Below are positions 35,532 to 44,400 of a DNA stretch of 64,000 nucleotides, in pieces. The stretch comes from SFLA01 sp045595165. GTDB taxonomy: Bacteria > Bacillota > Clostridia > Oscillospirales > CAG-382. A model generated the notes under the pieces. It saw nothing but the letters and a program-made list of their open reading frames with translations, was not told where the DNA came from and did not search any database. How positions within the stretch are numbered: the stretch's first letter is position 1; every line of letters starts with the position of its first letter. Made by a program: the position numbers and the translations under genes. The stretch covers positions 112,913 through 176,912 of the forward strand of contig JAZNZY010000021.1 of the NCBI GenBank assembly GCA_045595165.1, in the 5' to 3' direction.

Positions 35532-37661
35532 ATGACTTTACTCAAATTTAATCTTGACTTTAACAACAACCGAATATCCGGCGTTGGCACGGTAGAGGGA
35601 AACCACCTTTGTCTGCACAGCGAAAACGGCGAAGCAGTCTATGATATGACGGAATTTACGGAGATACGCTATATCCCCTATTTCGGCTGCTGCGCCATTG
35701 AGGCGACCACTAAAAACGGTGTTACGGAGATCTGCCGCGGAGATATGTCCGTTTCTGCGGAATTGCAATCCGCCGCAAAACGGCTTGCCTCATTTATAGA
35801 AGGCAGAGGTATCGGCGTTGCCGACCCTTACGCAAAGCGTTACTGCGAAAAATGCGGAAGACGGTTTGCGCCCGGGTCCGTATCCTGCCCCCATTGCGTG
35901 GACAAAACGGCGCTTCTCCGCAGACTGTTGCCCTTTATAAAGCCCTATATCCTGCCCATATCTCTGTCCCTGCTGGCGGTATTTGCCATATCGGCGGTGT
36001 CTATGATCGCACCCAGCATCAGCCGCACGCTGATAAACGATTACATCACCGCGGAAGGCATTAACACCTCGGACAGCAAGATATTTATCGGGTTTATCAC
36101 CCTTATTCTCGCTATGACGGGAACGGGACTGCTGGGCGCGCTCCTTTCGGTAGCCCGAAGCGCCTTTGTGGTAAAGGCATCTACGGGGCTTCTTACCGAT
36201 CTGCGCAAAACCGTGTACGATGCTATACAGAAATTATCCCTTGCGGGAGTTTCCCGCCGTACCGCAGGCGAGCTGATCAACCGTGTGACCGAGGACACCC
36301 AAGTGCTTCGGGACGTGCTGGTTAACGATCTGCCCGCACTTATACAGCAGGTTATCATATTCACGGCGGTTACGGTAATACTGTTCGTTATGAACCCCAT
36401 GCTGGCTGTGGTAATTCTCTTGCCCGTGCCCGTAATGCTTGTGGTGTTCCGACTGCTTATGAAATACACCCACCGTCTTTACGGCGCACAATGGCAGGCA
36501 AACTCCGAGGGCGGCACCGTGCTTCACGATATTTTCTCGGGAATCCGCGTGGTAAAGGTGTTCGGCGCAGAGGAATACGAGAAAAAACGTTTTGAGAAAG
36601 CGGCGCGCAAGTTCAGGGACGTTTCCGTCCGCAACGAGCTTATATGGAACCTGACAATGCCCGTGGCGGATTTCGCCCTTTCTTTGGGAAATTACGCCGC
36701 CATATATATTCTCGGCAGTATGCTTTTGGGTAACGAGATCGGTCTTGGGGATATGGCGCTGGTGCTTTCCTACGTTTCTATGATCTACGGTCCTCTACGC
36801 TGGATGTCAAGTATGCCCCGACGTCTTACGAGAGCGTTCACAAGTATGTCAAAGGTGTTCGAGATCATCGACGAAGAGCCCGAGATATATGATAAAGACG
36901 AGTGCATCGAAGCGGAGATCGAGGGTAATATATCCTTTAAAAACGCATATTTCGGCTACAATTCCTACGAAAACGTGCTTAAAGACGTATCCGTGGATAT
37001 AAACAAGGGCGAAATGGTAGGTATTGTGGGACGAAGCGGCGTAGGCAAATCCACAATGATAAACCTTATAATGCGCCTTTACGATCTTACGGGAGGCACA
37101 CTTACCATAGACGGAAAGGATATAAAGGATTATTCCCAGCATTCCCTCCGTTCCCGGATCGGCGTGGTACTGCAGGAAACCTATCTGTTCCGCGGTACTG
37201 TGTACGATAATATCGCCTACGCAAAGCCGGGCTGTACGGCAGAGGAGGTTATAAACTCCGCAAAGCTGGCAAACGCGCATAATTTCATTATGCGCCTGCC
37301 CGACGGATACAATACCTATATAAGCGAACGGGGCTCCTCCCTCTCGGGCGGTGAAAAACAGCGTATCGCTATTGCCCGCGCGGTGCTGAGGGATCCGAAA
37401 ATACTTATTCTGGACGAAGCCACCGCTTCGCTGGATACGGAAACCGAAAAAATGGTGCAGGATGCGGTGCAGGCTCTTTCCGAAAACCGCACTACCATCG
37501 CCATCGCCCACCGTCTTTCCACCTTGCGAAACTCCACAAAGCTGGTAGTGCTGGAAAAAGGCACGGTAGAGGAGATCGGCACTCACGAGGAGCTGATGAA
37601 ATCCGGCGGACGGTACTCCAAACTCGTACTCGCACAGCGAAAAATGTCCAAAATGCAATAA
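35532..37661 (+). CDS. ABC exporter with N-terminal zinc ribbon (partner of 32293)
   Basis: 709 residues from ATG 35532; the open frame extends upstream into a repeat and was rejected. The ribosome site is weak. Residues 1-95 are a short soluble domain. A zinc ribbon YCEKCGRRFAPGSVSCPHC is at about 104-122, the six-helix domain at ~135-440, Walker A GRSGVGKSTMI near 499, signature LSGGEKQR near 604 and ILILDEATASLD near 626. Both nucleotide-binding sites look complete in this and the first exporter, unlike asymmetric heterodimers with one dead site. Confidence 0.87.
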   Translation: MTLLKFNLDFNNNRISGVGTVEGNHLCLHSENGEAVYDMTEFTEIRYIPYFGCCAIEATTKNGVTEICRGDMSVSAELQSAAKRLASFIEGRGIGVADPYAKRYCEKCGRRFAPGSVSCPHCVDKTALLRRLLPFIKPYILPISLSLLAVFAISAVSMIAPSISRTLINDYITAEGINTSDSKIFIGFITLILAMTGTGLLGALLSVARSAFVVKASTGLLTDLRKTVYDAIQKLSLAGVSRRTAGELINRVTEDTQVLRDVLVNDLPALIQQVIIFTAVTVILFVMNPMLAVVILLPVPVMLVVFRLLMKYTHRLYGAQWQANSEGGTVLHDIFSGIRVVKVFGAEEYEKKRFEKAARKFRDVSVRNELIWNLTMPVADFALSLGNYAAIYILGSMLLGNEIGLGDMALVLSYVSMIYGPLRWMSSMPRRLTRAFTSMSKVFEIIDEEPEIYDKDECIEAEIEGNISFKNAYFGYNSYENVLKDVSVDINKGEMVGIVGRSGVGKSTMINLIMRLYDLTGGTLTIDGKDIKDYSQHSLRSRIGVVLQETYLFRGTVYDNIAYAKPGCTAEEVINSAKLANAHNFIMRLPDGYNTYISERGSSLSGGEKQRIAIARAVLRDPKILILDEATASLDTETEKMVQDAVQALSENRTTIAIAHRLSTLRNSTKLVVLEKGTVEEIGTHEELMKSGGRYSKLVLAQRKMSKMQ

Positions 37662-37663
37662 CA

Positions 37664-37693
37664 CAAAAAGCTCCGAAATATCGGAGCTTTTTT
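37664..37693 (+). terminator. Terminator after the ABC exporter operon
   Basis: AAAAAGCTCCGA..TCGGAGCTTTTTT right after the stop codon. Confidence 0.8.
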
Positions 37694-37696
37694 AAC

Positions 37697-37798
37697 TATG
37701 AACGAGAAACGAGGAACGATGAACTAATGAAACCTTTTTTCGCGGAAAACGCGAAAAAAGCTACCGAAGTTCATAGTTCATAGTTTATAGTTCATCGT
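37697..37798. repeat. C-type long inverted repeat
   Basis: ACTATGAACGAGAAACGAGG units, a TTTTTTCGCG/CGCGAAAAAA hairpin and the inverse TTCATAGTTCATAG units, ending just before the glyS promoter. Confidence 0.65.
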
Positions 37799-37803
37799 TT
37801 TTC

Positions 37804-37832
37804 TTGACATCCGTTTTATTTTATGATACTAT
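37804..37832 (+). promoter_or_regulatory. Promoter of glyS
   Basis: TTGACA (37804-37809) and TACTAT (37827-37832), 17-bp spacer. The ~35-nt leader is too short for a T-box. Confidence 0.7.
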
Positions 37833-37874
37833 ATGTGGGAATATAAAAACTTCTAATTTTCGGGAGAAAACGTA

Positions 37875-39272
37875 ATGAACAACAACGAAAAAACAATGGA
37901 AAAAATAGTTGCCTTTTGTAAAAACAGAGGCTTCGTTTACAGCGGCAGCGAAATATACGGCGGTTTGGCAAACGCTTGGGACTACGGCCCTCTGGGTGTA
38001 GAGCTCAAAAACAACATCAAGCGCGCCTGGATGAAGAAATTCGTGCAGGAGAGCAAGTACAACGTAGGGCTGGATTCCGCAATTCTTATGAACAGAGAAA
38101 CATGGGTTGCATCCGGCCACGTTGTTAACTTCAACGATCCTCTTATCGACTGCAAGAGCTGTAAAATGCGTCATCGCGCAGACCAGCTTATCGAAAAGTG
38201 GAACAAAGAAAACGGTATTGAAATGCACGTTGACGGCATGACCAACGACGAAATGTACGAATATATCGTTGAAAAGGGCGTAACCTGCTCTTGCGGTAAG
38301 TGTGATTTCACTCCCATCCGCAAGTTCAATATGATGTTCAAGACCTTCCAGGGTGTTACCGAGGATAATCAGGCAGAGGTATACCTCCGTCCCGAAACCG
38401 CGCAGGGTATATTCGTAAACTTCAAGAATATCCAGCGTACCACCCGCCGCAAGGTTCCCTTCGGCGTAGCTCAGGTTGGTAAATCCTTCAGAAACGAGAT
38501 CACCCCCGGTAACTTTATTTTCCGTATCCGCGAGTTCGAGCAGATGGAATTGGAATTCTTCTGCAAGCCCGGCACCGAGCTTGAATGGTTCGTATACTGG
38601 AAGGATTATTGCTACAACTGGCTGGTAAACCTGGGCATTAGACCTGAGAATATCCGTATGCGCGACCACGACCCCAAGGAATTGGCGCACTATTCCAACG
38701 CCACCACCGACTTTGAGTTTATGTTCCCCTTCGGATGGGGCGAGCTGTGGGGCGTTGCTTCCAGAACGGATTTCGACCTTAAGGCACACTCCAACCACTC
38801 CGGCGAGGATCTTACCTATTTCGATCCCGAAACAAACGAAAAATACATCCCCTACGTTGTTGAGCCTTCCTTGGGCGCAGACAGAGTTCTGCTTGCTTTC
38901 CTTGTTGATGCTTACGACGAAGAGGACCTTTCCAAGGACGGCAAGGAAGATATCCGTTACGTGCTCCGTCTGCACCCTGCTCTCGCGCCCTATAAGTGCG
39001 CAGTGCTGCCCCTTTCCAAGAAGCTGGGCGATCAGGCAAAAGAGATCTACTATGACCTTTGCTCCGATTTTATGTGCGAATATGACGAAGCCGGCAGTAT
39101 CGGCAAGCGTTACCGCAGACAGGACGAGATCGGTACCCCCTTCTGCGTGGTATACGATTTCGAATCCGTTGAGGACGGCTGCGTAACCGTCCGCGACCGT
39201 GATACTATGGAAAGCGTGAGAATGCCCATCGGTGAGGTTAAAAATTACATTTCCGAAAGACTTAAATTTTAA
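37875..39272 (+). CDS. glyS: Glycyl-tRNA synthetase, dimeric type
   Basis: 465 residues, the alpha2 (eukaryote/archaea-like) form common in Gram-positives and not the alpha2-beta2 type. Motif 1 region YGPLGVELKNNIKRAWMKKFV near 38, a CKSC..C.C insertion (ScgKCDF near 135), motif 2 FRNEITPGNFIFRIREFEQMELEFF near 213 and motif 3 EPSLGADRVLLAF near 330, then the anticodon domain. It charges tRNA-Gly. Codon use leans toward GTT/GCT as in pgk and tpiA, suggesting high expression. GGGAG precedes the ATG. Confidence 0.95.
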   Translation: MNNNEKTMEKIVAFCKNRGFVYSGSEIYGGLANAWDYGPLGVELKNNIKRAWMKKFVQESKYNVGLDSAILMNRETWVASGHVVNFNDPLIDCKSCKMRHRADQLIEKWNKENGIEMHVDGMTNDEMYEYIVEKGVTCSCGKCDFTPIRKFNMMFKTFQGVTEDNQAEVYLRPETAQGIFVNFKNIQRTTRRKVPFGVAQVGKSFRNEITPGNFIFRIREFEQMELEFFCKPGTELEWFVYWKDYCYNWLVNLGIRPENIRMRDHDPKELAHYSNATTDFEFMFPFGWGELWGVASRTDFDLKAHSNHSGEDLTYFDPETNEKYIPYVVEPSLGADRVLLAFLVDAYDEEDLSKDGKEDIRYVLRLHPALAPYKCAVLPLSKKLGDQAKEIYYDLCSDFMCEYDEAGSIGKRYRRQDEIGTPFCVVYDFESVEDGCVTVRDRDTMESVRMPIGEVKNYISERLKF

Positions 39273-39390
39273 ACGAGGAATGAGGAATGCGACGCGATGC
39301 AAAGCATCGCTAAATGAGGAATTTCGGAAGATTTTTGTTCGCAGAACAAAAATCAACCATCATTTCTCATTCATCATTCATCAATACCAA
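39273..39390. repeat. C-type long inverted repeat with extra hairpin
   Basis: AACGAGGAATGAGGAATG units, a GCGATGC/GCATCGC hairpin, a TTTTTGTTCGCAGAACAAAAA hairpin and inverse TTCTCATTCATCATTC units between glyS and the GtrA gene. Confidence 0.65.
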
Positions 39391-39401
39391 AGGGAGGAAC
39401 A

Positions 39402-39803
39402 ATGAAGCAATTTTTACAAATTCTGCGTTTCTCCCTTTCCTCATTCATCGCGTGGCTTGCGGAGTTTTTGCTGTACGATCTGCTCGTTCTTATCTGGGTG
39501 GACGATGCGGCGGTGCGTGCTCTTTATTACGTAGCCCGTCTTATAATCTGCATACCAAACTTCATTATTAACCGCCAGATGGTGTTCAGCAAAAACGAAA
39601 AGGTTACGAATGCCGTAATAAAATTTTTCGTGCTTCAGCTTGCGTTAATGATCGCATCTGCGGAAGCCACCCACTTTCTTTCCGAGGTGGTGGATATCGG
39701 CGAAGTGCTTACCCCTATCGTCGTCCGCGTCCCCGTGGATATCGCCTTCTTCGTCGTGTCCTACTTCCTGCAAAAATTCTGGATATTCAAAGATAATAAA
39801 TAG
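39402..39803 (+). CDS. GtrA family membrane protein
   Basis: 133 residues, four membrane helices (about 7-28, 40-58, 75-95, 105-125). The family motif around the second helix is CIPNFIINRQMVF (near 52), and the C-terminus QKFWIFKDNK resembles the GtrA 'f..rrwvF' end. GtrA-type proteins are thought to move polyprenyl-linked sugars across the membrane. The same domain is fused to the GT2 enzyme at 11842. AAAGGGAGG precedes the start. Confidence 0.82.
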   Translation: MKQFLQILRFSLSSFIAWLAEFLLYDLLVLIWVDDAAVRALYYVARLIICIPNFIINRQMVFSKNEKVTNAVIKFFVLQLALMIASAEATHFLSEVVDIGEVLTPIVVRVPVDIAFFVVSYFLQKFWIFKDNK

Positions 39804-39816
39804 TCCGTATACAAGG

Positions 39817-39850
39817 AAATCTCCCCGAAATATCGGGGAGATTTTGGTTT
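39817..39850. terminator. Bidirectional terminator
   Basis: AATCTCCCCGA..TCGGGGAGATT between the convergent GtrA and lipoprotein genes. Confidence 0.75.
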
Positions 39851-40696
39851 TTATTCAGTCGCGGCTTCTTCGGGAACGTAGGATTCCATTCCAAAAGAAA
39901 GCAACCATTCTTCGGTAGGACGGGTAGTGAAATCATACAATAAAATCTCACACGCATTATCATTATCAAAAGCATATAAGGCTATTTGATACGGAACGGT
40001 ATCAGACACATCGGCGAAATCATGGTTCAACTTCAACGCATATTTCTCACAAACAAATATTTTCTTATTTCCGCTTTCGAGTATATATTGAACGGCTTTT
40101 AATCGTCCTTGTGAAGTTGTATAATAATACTCAGTCGCATTTCTGTCCGACACGGTCTTTGTTTCTTCAAGCGTAAACAAAGGATTGTCTATATAATCAA
40201 TATATTCCATTTGATACCGCTGATTGAAAATCTCAGATGTAGAACAGATAAAAAAACCGTGCACTTTGTCAGGAAATTGCAAAGAATAAGAGTAGTCTGC
40301 TCCTCCCCAATATACAGTTTCCGTACTGCCTTGTTCTGGCAAAACAGGTACAACCATCTTGCTTATGTCGAAAACACGAACTCGTCCGGATTTATCATAC
40401 GTAAAAACATTTTGAATATGTGCCAATTCGCGTTCCGTGAAGCCGTTGTTCTTAATTTTTGAGTATAATTCTGATGCACTTTTAAACGACAAATCGTGCA
40501 TAACACTCATTTCCGTGTTTTTGTCTGAAAACGCATCAGAAAAATCTTTCTTCCAGCTCAGATAACACATATCGTATTCTGTAACAATAGTGTAATTGTC
40601 GTTATCGATAATTACATTGTTAGAAGCATATGTGCAAGAAGATAAACAAAACAGTAATAGTATCAAACATGCGAATGTTTTAATTAATTTACGCAT
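39851..40696 (-). CDS. Putative lipoprotein, unknown function
   Basis: 281 residues. N-terminus MRKLIKTFACLILLLFCLSSC is a lipoprotein signal with lipobox LSSC. The remainder is soluble and rich in Tyr/Asp with no motif recognised. It lies 20 nt downstream of the large secreted metzincin-like gene on the same strand and is probably co-transcribed. Local base composition is more AT-rich than neighbouring housekeeping genes, and codon choice is less biased, which may indicate recent acquisition. Confidence 0.65.
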   Translation of the reverse strand: MRKLIKTFACLILLLFCLSSCTYASNNVIIDNDNYTIVTEYDMCYLSWKKDFSDAFSDKNTEMSVMHDLSFKSASELYSKIKNNGFTERELAHIQNVFTYDKSGRVRVFDISKMVVPVLPEQGSTETVYWGGADYSYSLQFPDKVHGFFICSTSEIFNQRYQMEYIDYIDNPLFTLEETKTVSDRNATEYYYTTSQGRLKAVQYILESGNKKIFVCEKYALKLNHDFADVSDTVPYQIALYAFDNDNACEILLYDFTTRPTEEWLLSFGMESYVPEEAATE

Positions 40697-40716
40697 AATC
40701 GTGTCCCCCTTTTATT

Positions 40717-43545
40717 TCATTTGTGTATATAACCGTTGACAAGAGCTTCTAATGTATCCATACATTCGTCGCAAAGCGCGGACTCTCCATTGTACATAAC
40801 CTCTTGATAGAATTGATATGCCAATTCTGGCTCAACATACTCCATAATACAATGATACTGTCCCTCAATGTCATGGTTTTGACTATCGTAAACATCCGGT
40901 GCGCCAAACGTATGTACCGTTTCGTGTGCAAGATTTATACTCATTAATGCAAGTAATTCATTATCTTCACAAGTTAGATCATAAAAATTAATCACCGGTC
41001 TATAATCAACCACAGCTCCGAATACTTGCGATTGCCCAACATAGGTATACAAGTCAATGTGCATTCCATAATACTCTATACAGTATTCAGAGGTATCCCT
41101 GGTTGCCCACAACACATAAACATGGTTTGGCTCTCTCGTAGACATATTATACAATTGATTAGACATACGTAAAATGTTTTTATGGTGACCATCACAGGAT
41201 GCAAAACATGAAGAGTTACACTCTTCTCCATCTAAGGGGCAGTCATCCGCAACCGCATCTGCAAAGTAATTCGGCTCCCCCTCACAAACGAACTCAACAC
41301 CAAATGATCGGTTAAAGACGGCCGCAGCGAAGGCATTTGCGTCTTCAATATAAGAAACCATCGTATCATTCTCTAATAAAGTTGAATCAAAATAATGCAC
41401 ATAAGTTATTTTTGTTTCATAGAGTAGCCACTCATCTGAAGCGTCGGCATTATCAGTATATGTATATTGCTCTAACAGAGCACCATCCGAATTAGAGTTA
41501 TTATATACGTTTAGTACTCGTCCACCTGCTTCACCTGTTTTTGCCGTGAATATGTAATTGCCGTCGGACGATTCGCTAATAAGCCATTTCGCTCCGTTTG
41601 TTGTGACGCTGTTTCTTAGAGTAATCGTTACATTGTTTGAGGTCAAGTCGCTTGATACGCCCATATAGTAGTTACCTGTCGTAACTGACGATTTTATCGT
41701 ATAATAGCTACCGCTTGTGTTGTATGTGATTTTCCATTTTTGTGTTATCGACCGCTCTAATCCTTTTTGAACTAACCGTTTCCCAATTGCCGCTGTCCCA
41801 TCTATGACATCCACATATTTTCCAGAAGAAACGTTTTCAATAAAGTATTCGCCATCTGGAATGCAACAATGGACAACGCATTGCGCTGTAATTACATTGT
41901 TATAAATATCTAATGTGCTTGCTGTTATGGTTGCAACGCCTAAAGATCTCAAATGAACTACACCTGAATCAGAAACCGTCGCTATGTTTACATCACTTGA
42001 TGACCAAGATACCGGATTAACTTGTTGTGGAGCAATTGTGGCAGCAAGATGAATATATCCATCTTTTATACCTCTGGCCACCGTTTGGCTCATGGCAATA
42101 CTGGTGGTAACAATAATCTCCCCATAAATTATCGTTAAGCTTGGCTTATAATCGCTTCGGTTATATGAACCAAAATATTTAAGTCGGTCTACGGTGCTGC
42201 CCGAGGTCGCGCCAAGCTCATAAATATTTCTTGTTTTGAAGATAAGGCCCATTCCCGGATGCCTTGTTCCGTTTATCCAAGTTATGACCTCATCGGAAAT
42301 ATCAAACGAATATCTTTGTGAAATTCCGGGCACGTTTCCGTTGCCGTAATACACTATTTGTTCATCTAAAACATCGCCTACGTAGGTATCTCCGCCTATG
42401 CTGCTCCACGTAGTAGTTCCGCTTTCGTACCACATGCCGGGTATCGCGTTATATTGCCGACATTCAATAGGAACTCGCTCACTTTGGCACATTAAGTCAC
42501 GCAATTCTACTGTTGCACTTATAAGCTGCGATGTTTCCATTGACGGCAATTGAATGTTAGGGAACCTCATTAACGAACGGTAAACTTTGTCATCAACGGT
42601 ACCAATATAAAGTACACCCGAAGTACCGGAATAATACGATGTTCCCGTATAAACCGTAACGTCTTCTATCGGTGCGCTTTCAGAATCGGTTACCTCCAAA
42701 GTCGGGTCTATTCTTATGGGATAAACTGTTTTCTCGTCTTTAAGATATTCCGCATCCACGTGTATGGTGAGCCCGTATATTTGGTTTTCTTTAATCTCTA
42801 TGCAGGAAAGCTCGCCAAAGGTATTATTTCTCTCGTCTGCGGTGAAGATTATTATATCGCCTATATTAGCTTTTCTGTTGCCCTCGGAATCCGCAAGGTA
42901 GAAGGATCCCATTTCTTCCTTCACGGTAAGTCCGTTCGTATACAGCAAAAACTCATATTCCGTCTGCCCCGTATATTCGTTTACAACTATATCCTCTTTA
43001 AATCCGGTATAGGTAAGGGAATATTCAAGGGTGGTTTTTGTATCCAGCGTATAAGAAACGGTTTTACTGTCCTCGGACAAGGTGGCTTGGTTAAGAGAAT
43101 TTGCAGGTATCAGCTTAATATCCACATCTTCGCTTTGCAGACGTATACCGTCGGAAAGCTTTGCACCGAAGGTGGTCTTAATACTGTTATCCTTTGTTTC
43201 AAATCCGCCCTCTGCGCGGGACTGTATATCAAGGGTTATATCCTTTGTGTTTCCGTCCTTATCCGTGTATTTTACGGGGTGGGAATACACGCGCATTGTG
43301 CGCATATTCTCGGAATCTTTAAACACAAATGTGTAATTATCTTTTTCTTCTTCCTTTACTCTGCCGATATATCCTCGGTCCGTTGCTTCTTCTTCGGGAA
43401 CGATATCGGGTAAAGCAAATTCTTCGGTCTTTTGAGTTTCAACCGTTTCCGTACCTTCAACAGCATAAACTGTATTAACAGGAAAAACGGAAAAAGCCAA
43501 AAGAACAGCAAGCAAGAACGACAAAAATTTTATATTTCTTTTCAT
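40717..43545 (-). CDS. Large secreted protein: DNRLRE, Ig-like, ricin-type lectin and metzincin-like domains
   Basis: 942 residues from ATG 43543-43545 (AAAGGAG upstream). Signal peptide about 1-30. A DNRLRE-type region (about 260-460) contains the TVYTGTSYYSGTSGVLYIG opening. An Ig-like BIG2 segment follows (about 475-555; NPVSWSSSDVNIATVSDSG). A ricin-type beta-trefoil (about 565-710) has repeats such as GKYVDVIDGTA and QKWKI. The C-terminal ~200 residues hold the zinc motif HETVHTFGAPD (His874) of HExxHxxGxxD type, followed by CIM as a possible Met-turn. It looks like a carbohydrate-binding extracellular protease. The 3' part is more AT-rich than the 5' part, which could mean domain acquisition. 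Confidence 0.8.
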   Translation of the reverse strand: MKRNIKFLSFLLAVLLAFSVFPVNTVYAVEGTETVETQKTEEFALPDIVPEEEATDRGYIGRVKEEEKDNYTFVFKDSENMRTMRVYSHPVKYTDKDGNTKDITLDIQSRAEGGFETKDNSIKTTFGAKLSDGIRLQSEDVDIKLIPANSLNQATLSEDSKTVSYTLDTKTTLEYSLTYTGFKEDIVVNEYTGQTEYEFLLYTNGLTVKEEMGSFYLADSEGNRKANIGDIIIFTADERNNTFGELSCIEIKENQIYGLTIHVDAEYLKDEKTVYPIRIDPTLEVTDSESAPIEDVTVYTGTSYYSGTSGVLYIGTVDDKVYRSLMRFPNIQLPSMETSQLISATVELRDLMCQSERVPIECRQYNAIPGMWYESGTTTWSSIGGDTYVGDVLDEQIVYYGNGNVPGISQRYSFDISDEVITWINGTRHPGMGLIFKTRNIYELGATSGSTVDRLKYFGSYNRSDYKPSLTIIYGEIIVTTSIAMSQTVARGIKDGYIHLAATIAPQQVNPVSWSSSDVNIATVSDSGVVHLRSLGVATITASTLDIYNNVITAQCVVHCCIPDGEYFIENVSSGKYVDVIDGTAAIGKRLVQKGLERSITQKWKITYNTSGSYYTIKSSVTTGNYYMGVSSDLTSNNVTITLRNSVTTNGAKWLISESSDGNYIFTAKTGEAGGRVLNVYNNSNSDGALLEQYTYTDNADASDEWLLYETKITYVHYFDSTLLENDTMVSYIEDANAFAAAVFNRSFGVEFVCEGEPNYFADAVADDCPLDGEECNSSCFASCDGHHKNILRMSNQLYNMSTREPNHVYVLWATRDTSEYCIEYYGMHIDLYTYVGQSQVFGAVVDYRPVINFYDLTCEDNELLALMSINLAHETVHTFGAPDVYDSQNHDIEGQYHCIMEYVEPELAYQFYQEVMYNGESALCDECMDTLEALVNGYIHK

Positions 43546-43888
43546 TGTTTTTCTCCTTTCAAAAATTTCGTACAATGCTCACGGTTTTGCCCCGAAGGGC
43601 ATTAAAAACGCAAGAGCAGAGGAAATTCAAAGGGGAAAATAACCGGCAGTTTGTTTTTCATAGACGTTTCCTCCCGTTTAAATGATCAGAGTGGTTTTAC
43701 CCCCTCACTATATAATGTCTGAAAACGGCAAAACGTCTATAAAAAAGTTTGAAATTTTTCTCTGTTTTTATATTATCATATAAACATACACGTTGTCAAT
43801 AGGAAATATGTTAAAAACCCGTGAACATATCACGGGTTTTGGGTGTTTTTTCGGGGTCCCCGCAAAACCACAGGTTTTGTGGGGTGAA
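43546..43888. other. Gene-poor gap with terminator and element A
   Basis: 343 bp without a credible gene. It holds the 5' region of the secreted protein gene, AT-rich sequence, the terminator at 43812-43840 and an element A (43852-43887) abutting the sigma-like gene's stop. Confidence 0.6.
43812..43840 (-). terminator. Terminator after the sigma-like gene
   Basis: Minus strand: AAAACCCGTGA..TCACGGGTTTTT hairpin with T-run. Confidence 0.7.
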
Positions 43889-44287
43889 TTAAAATAATTC
43901 CGCTTTACTTTTCTCTGCGGCGGCGAGGGCTGAAGCGAACCTTTTTAACGCTTTGTCCTTATCTCTGTAAACGGTGCTTCTCTCCACGTTGTAGCGCTCC
44001 GAAAGGGATTCCGCGCAGGAGTGGGCACGGGCAATATAAAAGGCGGTGAGCAGATCCTTTTGGTATGGTGTGAGGACACGCAGAGCCGCCTCGGTCCGCT
44101 TTATTTCCCGCAGGGCTTTGTTGGTGCGGGATATAAGACGGTCCTTTGCATCGATCATATCTATTACCGTTTTTTCGCTTCCGCCCGAATAAAGCCTGCT
44201 GTTTATCATCTCCAGTTCGTATTTATAGTTTTCCTGCGCCGCCTTGTTTGCGGCGTATCTTTGTAACAGTTCCTTTGCGTATGTCAA
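43889..44287 (-). CDS. Phage-type sigma-70 region 4-like regulator
   Basis: 132 residues, start TTG with GGAGG 14 nt upstream. The N-terminal ~80 residues are helical and charged. The C-terminal HTH (ESLSERYNVERSTVYRDKDKALKRFA near 93) resembles region 4 of sigma factors and ArpU/RinA-type late regulators of Gram-positive phages. It is downstream of a LexA-like palindrome (44386-44399) and of the hydrolase gene. It probably belongs to a phage-derived module. Alternative: a small ECF-like factor, though region 2 is lacking. Confidence 0.6.
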   Translation of the reverse strand: MTYAKELLQRYAANKAAQENYKYELEMINSRLYSGGSEKTVIDMIDAKDRLISRTNKALREIKRTEAALRVLTPYQKDLLTAFYIARAHSCAESLSERYNVERSTVYRDKDKALKRFASALAAAEKSKAELF

Positions 44288-44385
44288 TTTCTGCCTGTTT
44301 TCCTCCGAATTTCAACTCATAGTAAAAGAAAAAACCTCTTTTACCATCGGGAAACCTCTTCCCTACCATATTTCTCTTCTCTTTT

Positions 44386-44399
44386 AGAACAAATGTTCG
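44386..44399 (-). promoter_or_regulatory. LexA/DinR-like box
   Basis: CGAACATTTGTTCT on the minus strand, one position off the Gram-positive SOS consensus CGAACRNRYGTTYC-type palindrome. The same 14 bp recur inverted at 45792-45805. Confidence 0.55.
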
Positions 44400-44400
44400 T

